DNA from: SW10 sp965657795
GTDB taxonomy: Bacteria; Verrucomicrobiota; Verrucomicrobiia; Verrucomicrobiales; Akkermansiaceae
Length of the DNA stretch: 23,445 nucleotides
Assembly: GCA_965657795.1 (NCBI GenBank)
Contig: CBFHQJ010000077.1
Location: forward strand, 1-23,445
Direction of reading: 5' to 3'
Positions within the stretch are counted from its first letter, which is position 1. The number at the start of each line of letters is the position of its first letter. The notes below the pieces were generated by a model. That model saw nothing but the letters and a program-made list of their open reading frames with translations. It made no database searches and had not been told where the DNA came from. The position numbers were made by a program, and so were the translations under genes. Of this stretch, positions 1-6,215 are shown piece after piece.

Positions 1-1306
1 CCTTTCCTCGATGATTTGGAGAATCAAGAGTCACAAAGACCTGATAGATCCCCCGGGCGGTTGGAGGGCCGGTTTGGCGAGCATAGACAGCATGGTATGA
101 AAGACCTGGGGGAATCGTCTCGATCACCACCTCCTTTGCTGAGCCGTTGGCAGCTTGCTTCATGCCTCTCATAATGATCTCAGCCTCAAGAGGGGTGACT
201 TCAAGATTACGACTGTGTTGGCCGGTGTATCCCTCTTCCGTCACTCGTGCCTGCACGAGGTAGCTTCCAGCATCAACCGGCAGTCCTTGCTCCGGCTCTT
301 CTGCAAAGGCTCTGACGGTGAACATGGGGTGAAAATTACCGAAGGCCCGTGAGTTCGACATTCCGTTCACGTCGCGAATGACCCGTCTTGCATCGTCATC
401 GCCTCCGGTTGTCGGCTGCTTGTTGGATAGCGCGATGTTAATCCCATCATAGGGGCCCGCAGCTCCAAGGGGCTCGAAGCCGGAAGTCGCGGTGTTGTAA
501 GTGATTAAGACGGCGATCTTCTCCGTCAGGATGATCTTTTCGAGGAAATCAAAGCGGGCAGTAAAGGCCAGCCCACCAAAGGGATATTGCCCCCTGTCAT
601 CGAGGCTTTCAGGTCTCCAAGGGATGAGAAATTCCTGAGTTTCTTGTCCAAGCAAAACCAGTGATTCTCCGTCAACGCCGTAAACGATGACGGTGAGTGG
701 ATGCAGAAAGCCGTCCGGGTTTTGTGCTGATAATGAGGGCCACTGCGCTGCGCGCGCCCAATTGACGAGGGTGACATCGACCGATTCCAGTCGGCGAAGG
801 TCGCCGTCCAAGGTGATGGTGTCTCCGAGTGCTTTATCGACTTTTCCATCAAGGCCATAGCTCGAGTGAGAGGGTTGTGGGATTTCTGGATTTGTTTCAA
901 AAACAATTTGAGATTGAGCTCTCGGGATGATGTCGATTTCAACATCAAGCCCGGGTGGATCGGTCGAGATCAATGGGAACTTAAGGTTGCCGTCATATTC
1001 TTGCTTCGCATTGTTGATGAAGAGGCCAGCTTCGAGAGGGCTGAGTTCGAGATGGAGTGTCGCTTCGTTCTGGATATTGTAGTCGGTGAGAGTTCGGTCG
1101 GACTCAAGTTCCTTTCCCGCAAAGATCAGGCGCTGTTCGGCAAATGAAATACCTTCCTGAGTTTCGAGCTTGGTTTTGACCAGGGCGATCGTATCTGATG
1201 GCTCCACCTCCAGGGTGATGGTTAGGCCGTCCAAATTCTTGACGAAGATCGTCATCGCCCCGGCGGGCCAAACGAGAAGCGCAAAAATTAAAAAATAATT
1301 TCTCAA
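1..1306 (-). CDS. Secreted ubiquitin-domain / MBG-repeat surface protein (3' part outside window)
   Basis: The frame is open from the window edge to a TTG at 1306; an in-frame GTG at 1324 is the alternative start and a TAA lies further upstream. I prefer TTG because it gives a positive n-region (MRN) and has GAG nine bases upstream. The product begins with a signal peptide (hydrophobic YFLIFALLVW, then PAGA as cleavage site). A domain very like ubiquitin starts immediately after it, at the ATG at 1255: MTIFVKNLDG, TITLEVEPSDTI, QRLIFAGKEL and TLTDYNIQNEATLHL are recognisable. Numbered from that Met, about 72 residues are ubiquitin-like. A MBG/YDG-type repeat follows (EYDG, then STDPPGLDVEI), a beta-rich insert of about 160 residues, the end of that repeat (PVDAGSYLVQARV, EEGYTG), and a second repeat (VTPLEAEIIM, ETIPPGLSY) cut by the window edge. 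The diglycine tail of ubiquitin is absent. Likely an exported surface or adhesin-type protein; its function is unknown. Confidence 0.85.
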   Translation of the reverse strand, partial: MRNYFLIFALLVWPAGAMTIFVKNLDGLTITLEVEPSDTIALVKTKLETQEGISFAEQRLIFAGKELESDRTLTDYNIQNEATLHLELSPLEAGLFINNAKQEYDGNLKFPLISTDPPGLDVEIDIIPRAQSQIVFETNPEIPQPSHSSYGLDGKVDKALGDTITLDGDLRRLESVDVTLVNWARAAQWPSLSAQNPDGFLHPLTVIVYGVDGESLVLLGQETQEFLIPWRPESLDDRGQYPFGGLAFTARFDFLEKIILTEKIAVLITYNTATSGFEPLGAAGPYDGINIALSNKQPTTGGDDDARRVIRDVNGMSNSRAFGNFHPMFTVRAFAEEPEQGLPVDAGSYLVQARVTEEGYTGQHSRNLEVTPLEAEIIMRGMKQAANGSAKEVVIETIPPGLSYHAVYARQTGPPTARGIYQVFVTLDSPNHRGK

Positions 1307-1404
1307 AGTAGAATACTCGTACACAGCCGATTTTTTGTTAAACTTTCCGAAAGGTTCTTAAGATCCTAACCACCTCTTATGAGTCGTCGAGGGTATTAAA
1401 ATTC

Positions 1405-1767
1405 TCAGCTAGGCCTCGCTTTGCGACCTTCGTCGATGAGACTCCAAAAATGTTTGGAATCGGCCAGCGCCTCATCCTCTCCAAGTGGCAATTTGGACCT
1501 AAAAAGGAAGTCGGACAATGTTCCGCGGTGAAGCACCCGGTGCACTGTCACCTGCTCGTCAACGACCTCAAAATAAAAACGCCACTCCTGTGACCGGAAC
1601 CGATAGAGTGTCTTTCCATCTCGCTCGATCTTACCAAAGCGTTTGCCATCAAGGTTCTCCAAATCATCACGGGTCACCTTGAACTCGTCCAGGAGCTCGA
1701 GTTGTTCGAGGGTGTCCAGCTGGGAAATCTCAGCCGCACTGATTTCGTTGAAAACGATTTGTAGCAC
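1405..1767 (-). CDS. RelE/ParE-fold toxin-like protein, 120 aa
   Basis: The open frame continues upstream into IS-derived sequence, but protein-like sequence begins at the GTG at 1767 (MLQIVFNEISAAEIS). The core LDGKRFGKIERDG, TLYRFRSQEWRFYFEVV and VHRVLHRGTLSDFLFR has the pattern of RelE/ParE folds: a helical N-terminal half, then beta strands carrying basic residues in the R-x-R-x-x-x-W-R-F-Y-F segment. Length fits the family, with a C-terminal extension (EDEALADSKHFWSLIDEG). No antitoxin gene is visible on either side: the IS66 scar lies directly upstream and the ubiquitin-domain gene starts 98 bases downstream. It could be a solitary member of the family, or a toxin whose antitoxin was lost when the IS inserted. 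Real gene is likely; mRNA-interferase activity is inference. Confidence 0.6.
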   Translation of the reverse strand: MLQIVFNEISAAEISQLDTLEQLELLDEFKVTRDDLENLDGKRFGKIERDGKTLYRFRSQEWRFYFEVVDEQVTVHRVLHRGTLSDFLFRSKLPLGEDEALADSKHFWSLIDEGRKARPS

Positions 1768-1883
1768 GCAGGGACCATAGGCGAATTTCCCGCGCGACTC
1801 AAACTTCGCGAAACAAAAGCGTGAATAGTGTTTAAATGAACAATAATAAGTTTGGTGTGATTTCCAAAATCTACAGTGCCGCT

Positions 1884-2105
1884 TTACGCGGGGTCGAAGC
1901 CGTTGAAGTCGAGGTGGAGGTTTCGGCGCGCGAAGCTGATGGCGCTTTGTTCGATCCAACGCGCAAGGGTCTGTCGGGGCAGGTCTACGCCATGACGTTG
2001 GTGATAGATTTGCTGCTGTCGATAAAGTGGAAGGTGATCGCAATACTTCGAGACAACCACTTGGGCAAGGAGCCCGGCTGTCGGAAGGCCTCCTTCGACA
2101 AGAAT
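1884..2105 (-). pseudogene. tnpC: Internal fragment of IS66 transposase (TnpC)
   Basis: In the frame read from 2105 downward the translation contains GLLAQVVVSKYCDHLPLYRQ, then GVDLPRQTLARWIEQSA. This is the characteristic middle part of the IS66-family DDE transposase, just before the catalytic core. The frame then diverges and stops at a TAA at 1886-1884. Both the N-terminal region (zinc-finger and leucine-rich part) and the DDE catalytic region are missing. It is a dead fragment read in a different frame from the upstream tnpB. Confidence 0.8.
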
Positions 2106-2428
2106 CCATCCCGCATGTCGATGCCATCCATCAGGAGTCCGAGAGCTTCAGGAGCGAGTTTGATTTTGCCCTGATTTCTGGTGCCGGGGCGAGGCCATGA
2201 GAACCGTCCTTTTTCTAATCTTTTTGCCAAGACCCACAAGCCCGTTCCGTCGAAATAGAGCAGCTTGAGGCGATTACGTCTCTTATTGGTAAAGGCAAAG
2301 AGTGCTCCGCTTTGTGGGTTCTCACCGAGAGTTTCGTTCATCACCGTGTGAAGTCCGTTGAAAGATTTCCTCATGTCACAGGTTTCTACCGCGACAAAAA
2401 CCCTGAGATTGCCGGCAAAACTCAACAT
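1985..2428 (-). pseudogene. tnpB: IS66 TnpB accessory protein with aberrant C-terminus
   Basis: Residues 1-108 are a typical IS66 TnpB (Orf2): FVAVETCDMRKSFNGL near the start, RNRLKLLYFDGTGLWVLAKR and GRFSWPR in the middle, LLMDGIDMRDG at the end. This small protein is required for IS66 transposition, though its biochemical role is not well defined. Intact copies end a few residues after the GIDMR motif. Here the frame instead runs about 39 residues into tnpC sequence in the wrong frame and stops at 1985, because a deletion joined the two genes. The start codon overlaps the tnpA stop (ATGTTGA), the usual translational coupling in IS66. The conserved part is almost complete, but the protein is chimeric and probably inactive. 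Confidence 0.8.
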
Positions 2429-2847
2429 GGCTGATTGGTTTGCCAGAGGTTAAGGAAGGTCGTCGCCAGCGTCATCTGGGACTGATCGGATATGATGAGT
2501 CGGGCTCCACCAGAAAGTTCCAGAATGAGAGGTTGTTGACTTTGGGCGGGCTCTCCATCCGGAGTGTCGGGAGTCGCTTCGATGAGGGTGAACGAGCTGA
2601 CGGCCTTGGGATCAGTCGTATCATCGACGCGGGCCCCCTTGAGAGCGGCTCCTTTACGGCGCCGCTGTCTCCAACCTGCAAAAGTTTGATAATTGATGCC
2701 ATGAACACGCGCGAAATCTGGTCCACTGAGACTACCTTGATCGAAGGCACTCAAAAGGTCCAATCTCTGCTTTTGAGTAAAACGCATTCGACCGGCAGCA
2801 TCGGTCTTAACGAAAGTCGTTTGATCGGATTGGTCACTATCAGTCAT
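2422..2847 (-). CDS. tnpA: IS66 TnpA (Orf1) helix-turn-helix protein
   Basis: 141 residues. A helix-turn-helix segment occupies about residues 22-62 (FTQKQRLDLLSAFDQGSLSG, FARVHGINYQTFAGWRQRRR), typical of the DNA-binding Orf1 of IS66 elements. The C-terminal half contains LILELSGGARLIISD, the beta segment usual in this family. It is the first gene of the element, about 60 bases inside the end at 2907, and its stop overlaps the start of tnpB. It appears intact, but with tnpB and tnpC broken it has no complete partners here. The ORF of similar length on the opposite strand is a shadow. Confidence 0.85.
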   Translation of the reverse strand: MTDSDQSDQTTFVKTDAAGRMRFTQKQRLDLLSAFDQGSLSGPDFARVHGINYQTFAGWRQRRRKGAALKGARVDDTTDPKAVSSFTLIEATPDTPDGEPAQSQQPLILELSGGARLIISDQSQMTLATTFLNLWQTNQPC

Positions 2848-2883
2848 AGCCGCCTATGCTACGACCCAATGGCACTGCGACAA

Positions 2884-2907
2884 CCCGGTGCTCTGCGTGA
2901 CGCTTAC
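2884..2907 (-). repeat. IS66 terminal inverted repeat (tnpA side)
   Basis: Read on the minus strand from 2907 the sequence is GTAAGCGTCACGCAGAGCAC followed by CGGG. GTAAGCG is the start typical of IS66-family ends. It lies upstream of tnpA, as expected. I found no partner at the other side, so target duplications cannot be read. Confidence 0.7.
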
Positions 2908-2929
2908 GTTCATTGATCTTCATCGTCCC

Positions 2930-2948
2930 GCCAAACATTTGGTTTGGC
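2930..2948. repeat. Short perfect hairpin GCCAAAC-ATTTG-GTTTGGC
   Basis: A 7-bp perfect stem (2930-2936 with 2942-2948) and a 5-base loop lie between the IS66 end and the terminator of the PEP-CTERM gene. There is no T-run on either side, so it is not an intrinsic terminator by itself. The role is unknown. Confidence 0.45.
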
Positions 2949-2968
2949 ACCTCTGTTTGACCAGGACA

Positions 2969-3003
2969 CAAAAAAGCCGACGCGCACGGAGCGGTCGGCT
3001 TTG
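2969..3003 (-). terminator. Rho-independent terminator of the PEP-CTERM gene
   Basis: Read on the minus strand: AGCCGAC (3000-2994), a 12-base loop, GTCGGCT (2981-2975), then a run of six T. The T-run overlaps the end of the stem. It lies 24 bases after the stop codon of the gene at 3025-3918, so it ends that transcript before the IS66 remnant. Confidence 0.85.
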
Positions 3004-3024
3004 AAAGATTAGGTTTCAGCCGGT

Positions 3025-3918
3025 CTATCGACGACGACGGAAAAGGAGAGCAGCACCAAGAAGACTCAGGAGTCCTGTTGAGGGCTCGGGCACGGCGTTC
3101 ACTTGATCCAATTGGAATCCGTTGATACCGAAGAACATCTGGTGAACCGCATTCGATGTTGGCCCCAAGGGAGCGAAGCGAAGAACGACATCATCAGTTC
3201 CATTTGCGGAGAAGGCAAGGTTCTGGGTAGAAGACAAATCAGCAGGATTTCCACCGGCAATATTAACACCAGTTCCGGCAAGCACTTCATTTTCAGCAGG
3301 TGTGCCTCCAGCCAGGCTGTTAGTCATTCTGCCATTGGTGATGCTCCCATAGGTTGCTCCGCCATCAGTTGAAATCTCGACGGTGAAAAACGCGTTCATA
3401 TTTTCCACATCGTGGTGGAAAGTAGTCATGGCGTAGTTATCAGCGGGGAGTCCACCCAGAGACAAGGTCATGTAGGTTGGAGTGCCGGTCGTTCCGTCCC
3501 AAGCTCCATTAGTTCCACGTGAATCAATTCCGATCCAGTCACGCAGGAGGTTTTGATTGTTTCCGGTCCAAGAAGCAGCCTGACCATCAGAGCGTCCAAT
3601 AGCCTGCCGGACAGCATTAGAAGTAGTATTCGTCCACTCGGGAAGTAGGGTCACTGTTGATACTCCTGAATTCAGAAAATTCGCATTATAGGTGGCCGCT
3701 GTTGCGGGATCAACGAATCCAGCGCCCTCATGATTGATATGGTATGACTCATATCCAGTTTCGTTGTGAAGAGGAGTCGTTGCATTGCCTGGATCTCCAG
3801 CAATAGGGGCTCCGCCAGCAGCTTGGTTAGAGTTAAAATCGACCAGTAAGGCAGCCGATGAACTCCCGACGCAAGCGAGAAGAGTGATTGTTGTGGTTAG
3901 TGCTTTTGTCATAAACAT
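3025..3918 (-). CDS. PEP-CTERM sorting domain protein, 297 aa
   Basis: An exported protein with a signal peptide (residues 1-22, ending SSSA before ALLVDF) and a C-terminal PEP-CTERM anchor at about 276-297: the VPEPST motif, a short hydrophobic stretch (GLLSLLGAALLF) and a terminal RRRR. Proteins with this tail are processed by exosortase and linked to the cell surface or extracellular polymer in Verrucomicrobia and other Gram-negatives. The body (about 25-275) is rich in G, N, T and S and looks beta-structured, with no enzymatic motif that I recognise. An internal Met at residue 3 (MTKAL) could be the start instead. A GAGGA lies about 17 bases upstream of the first ATG, rather far for a strong ribosome site. 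The gene stands alone and has its own terminator. Confidence 0.9.
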   Translation of the reverse strand: MFMTKALTTTITLLACVGSSSAALLVDFNSNQAAGGAPIAGDPGNATTPLHNETGYESYHINHEGAGFVDPATAATYNANFLNSGVSTVTLLPEWTNTTSNAVRQAIGRSDGQAASWTGNNQNLLRDWIGIDSRGTNGAWDGTTGTPTYMTLSLGGLPADNYAMTTFHHDVENMNAFFTVEISTDGGATYGSITNGRMTNSLAGGTPAENEVLAGTGVNIAGGNPADLSSTQNLAFSANGTDDVVLRFAPLGPTSNAVHQMFFGINGFQLDQVNAVPEPSTGLLSLLGAALLFRRRR

Positions 3919-4316
3919 TTAGTTGTTTGATGATCCTCAAAAAAGATCTGGCGTGAACTGTGCCCGATTGCCTACGCCTCCACAAGGAAAATACTCAAAA
4001 AAAATCGACTCACACTCGCTCCAATCCATTATCACGTAGCAACTATCGCCAGCGCCTCTTCCCTGCTTCGGTCAGATTACCTCCCCGATTTCCGGAGTGA
4101 TTCAGCCAAAAATTTTGAGAGAACGTCAGGATTTTTGAACTCTTCGACTGCAATTTGCCCCAGGCTTGGGACTCGGCCGCGAGGCGGATGCGTTACCCGG
4201 AGCACCCAAGGACTAAAAGTTGTTCGCCGTGATAGTTTGGCTGTTTGACAGCGCCGCTTATTCTTGTTTTGGTCTCCTTGAATTATGGGCTGTGGAGTTG
4301 AACGTCCCTCTATTTC
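3919..4316. other. Gene-free stretch between divergent genes
   Basis: About 400 bases between the start of the PEP-CTERM gene and the first readable codon of the broken thioredoxin-fold gene. I see no convincing ORF, RNA gene or repeat. It probably holds the promoter of the PEP-CTERM gene, but no clear -35/-10 pair stands out. A TGA at 4299-4301 closes the frame of the downstream pseudogene, so the missing N-terminus of that gene cannot be read here in frame. Confidence 0.5.
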
Positions 4317-5125
4317 TTGAAGGCGTTAGGGTGGGAGAATGCTAAGGAGACTGGCAATAATGATCTCGGGGGGACGATTGGGCCGGTTCTCGGAGATGGG
4401 GTCGAGGATGCGAAAAAACTGGTCAGAGAAGCCAAGAAGGACGAGGTGGATGTGATGAAAGTCCTCGATTTGGGGACGAGTGATTTAAAGGGACAGGGAG
4501 TGGCCGAAGCGAGGTTTCGGCTCGCGTTGTTGTTGGCGGAGGATGCAGAGAAAAATTTAACTCTGACAGATCAGGAGCGTGCGGCGACGAATCAGGAGGC
4601 GACAGCTCTTCTCGAAAAACTTGGAAAGGAAGATGGTCTGAATGATGCTCTCAAAAAACGGGTCACGGACCTGTTGTGTAAAGTCGGCCACTTGGTGGTG
4701 GGCTGCGAAGCTCCGGAGATCGAAGGAGCCGATCACCCTGGCGAAAAATTTCGTCTGAGTGAATATCGGGGAAAGGTGGTATTTTTGCCCTTTTGGGGCA
4801 TGTGGTGAGGGCACTGCCGAAGCATGGTTTCATTCGACCGGTTGCTCGTTGAGAAGTGGAAAGGGCAGCCATTTGCGCTGGTTGGAGTCAATACCGATTC
4901 CCCGAAGATGCTCTCAAAGTATGTGGAAAACGGCACGATCACTTGGCGCGGTTTTTGCGACGGCAAAGTAGGTGGCCCAATCTCCAGCAAGTGGGATATC
5001 GTCGGCTGGCCCACCATCTACAATTTGGACCACACGGGCGTGATCAGGAACGTGAGCTTCCATGGCGAAGAGTTTGGACCAAGCTGATCAAAGAAGCGCA
5101 AGCTGAGGCCGAAGAGGAGAAGTAG
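4317..5125 (+). pseudogene. Broken TlpA/AhpC-type thioredoxin-fold protein (in-frame TGA, then frameshift)
   Basis: The first part (4317-4808) encodes a helical N-terminal region, then CEAPEIEGADHPGEKFRLSE and YRGKVVFLPFWGMW, the approach to a thioredoxin active site. The next codon, 4806-4808, is TGA and occupies the first-cysteine position of WCxxC. The same frame continues G-H-C-R-S-M, then KGQPFALVGVNTDSP, KWDIVGWPTIYNLDHTGVI and FHGEEFGPS, stopping at 5087. One frame over, a natural ending (TKLIKEAQAEAEEEK) reaches TAG at 5125, so a base was gained or lost near 5070-5080. No signal peptide or normal start is present: the TTG at 4317 lies just after a stop. Related proteins are exported or periplasmic disulfide reductases. 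Read as a pseudogene; a selenoprotein with a UxxC site is the minority alternative. Confidence 0.75.
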
Positions 5126-5162
5126 AGATGAGGTTTGGCTTGGATTCCAAATCCGAAAAAAT

Positions 5163-6215
5163 CTACCGCTGATACACCGGGATGTACCGGTGGGGGGTTC
5201 CCAGGATGATGATGGCCATGGGTGTTTTATGGGGGTATTTGTGGTCTTCGCTGTCGTTCCAGGAGCCGTCGGGTTGCTGGAGTCCGACGAGGACGTCGCG
5301 AATCTTGGGGTACCAGTTTTTGTAGTGGTCGCCGCCGGCCTGGACCATCGCCTGGATGGCGTAGTAGTGGCCGTAGTAAAAATGGCCAAGTTCCTTCCGG
5401 TTGAAGACCTTGGGACTGTTTTCGAGATAGCGAATTGCTGCGGCGACCCATTCGGTGTCGCGCTTGCCGCAAAGCTGGGCGGCATAGGCTCCTCCGGCGG
5501 TGCAGGCCACGGTGGTGCCGTTGCTTCCCTGATAACCAAAGCCACCGGAGGCTTCGTTCCAGACTTGGTCGCGGAGGTAACCGACGACGCGCTCGATGGT
5601 TTCGGTTGGAACCAGAACCCCGGCCTGGCGGGCTGACGCAAGAGAGACGAAAACCATGGCGCTCACCGAAGTGTCTTGACCGCAATCGGGACGGGCATGG
5701 TAGCGCCAACCGCCGAGCGGGCTCTGTGCACGAAGGATGATTTGCACGGACCGCTCCAAGGCCGTTTGGATCTTCTTGTTGTCCTCCTTGTCCTTGGTCA
5801 TGCCCCAGAGCTCGGACATCGCGAGGGTGAATAAGCCGTGCTCATACATGCTGCCCATGGCGCCGCCCGGTGATTCCTCGGCGCGTTTGAGAAGGTAGTT
5901 TTTGGCGCGATCGAGAGCATCGCCATATCGGCCAAAGCCAGGGAAATGACCTTTTACCATGAAGGCCATGAGGCCAAGAGAGGTTCCTCCAATGTCGATC
6001 GTTCCGGTGTCCGAGGTCCAGGAGCCATCCTTGTTTTGGGTCTTGAGGAGATATTGCAAGCCGCGCTCGATGGCCTTATCGGCCGCTTCGGTGAGTTCGG
6101 GTGCGCCGTCCTCCTCCTTGGGTTGAATCTTCTCTCTCTCTTGCGCGGCGGCAGACACCGTCAAGGTGAGCGAGAGGAGAAGGTTCGTGAGTTTTTGGGA
6201 GATGGTGGTCTTCAT
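5163..6215 (-). CDS. Exported terpene-cyclase-fold (prenyltransferase/squalene oxidase repeat) protein
   Basis: 350 residues. The start is the ATG at 6215, which overlaps the TGA of the upstream gene (ATGA) and gives a clean signal peptide (MKTTISQKL, then NLLLSLTLTVSAAAQ). The mature part has repeated (alpha/alpha)6-barrel motifs of the squalene-cyclase/prenyltransferase type: YLLKTQNKDGSW, IILRAQSPLGGWRY, YLRDQVWNEASGGFGYQ and VLVGLQQPDGSWND. The cyclase DxDD motif is not visible, so sterol or hopene cyclisation is not supported. Proteins of this kind are often the last gene of MoxR/VWA operons in Planctomycetes and Verrucomicrobia and have no assigned reaction. As the end of the six-gene operon, it probably works in the periplasm with the VWA/DUF4175 membrane proteins. 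Confidence 0.85.
   Translation of the reverse strand: MKTTISQKLTNLLLSLTLTVSAAAQEREKIQPKEEDGAPELTEAADKAIERGLQYLLKTQNKDGSWTSDTGTIDIGGTSLGLMAFMVKGHFPGFGRYGDALDRAKNYLLKRAEESPGGAMGSMYEHGLFTLAMSELWGMTKDKEDNKKIQTALERSVQIILRAQSPLGGWRYHARPDCGQDTSVSAMVFVSLASARQAGVLVPTETIERVVGYLRDQVWNEASGGFGYQGSNGTTVACTAGGAYAAQLCGKRDTEWVAAAIRYLENSPKVFNRKELGHFYYGHYYAIQAMVQAGGDHYKNWYPKIRDVLVGLQQPDGSWNDSEDHKYPHKTPMAIIILGTPHRYIPVYQR

Larger units (their letters stand above)
1884..2907 (-). mobile_element. Decayed IS66-family insertion sequence
   Basis: Remnants in the order IS66 end, tnpA, tnpB, tnpC fragment on the minus strand. The left end is recognisable (GTAAGCG at 2907-2901). Two deletions are evident: one joins the end of tnpB to the middle of tnpC, the other removes the catalytic C-terminal part of tnpC. 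No matching right end (GTAAGCG read on the plus strand) is visible between 1768 and 2000, so the boundary at 1884 is only the last position at which the transposase frame is open. The element cannot transpose by itself. Confidence 0.85.

Noticed and set aside
526..948. Minus-strand frame of 140 codons near the left edge
   Set aside because: It overlaps the ubiquitin/MBG gene in another frame on the same strand, which has far better domain evidence.
1..1306. A bacterial ubiquitin-conjugation (E1/E2/JAB) operon
   Set aside because: The domain lacks the diglycine tail, sits behind a signal peptide, and no E1, E2 or JAB-type gene is visible in the window.
2440..2916. Plus-strand open frame of 158 codons over the IS66 region
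   Set aside because: It is opposite tnpA, which has a clear helix-turn-helix on the minus strand, and it crosses the IS end.
4809..4850. Bacterial SECIS element after the TGA
   Set aside because: Only a 5-bp hairpin (GAAGC-ATG-GTTTC) with one G-T pair is seen, and an alternative 4-bp stem competes; too weak to annotate.
5126..5162. Terminator between the broken thioredoxin gene and the cyclase-fold gene
   Set aside because: GGATT-TGG-AATCC can form a short stem, but no T-run follows in either direction.
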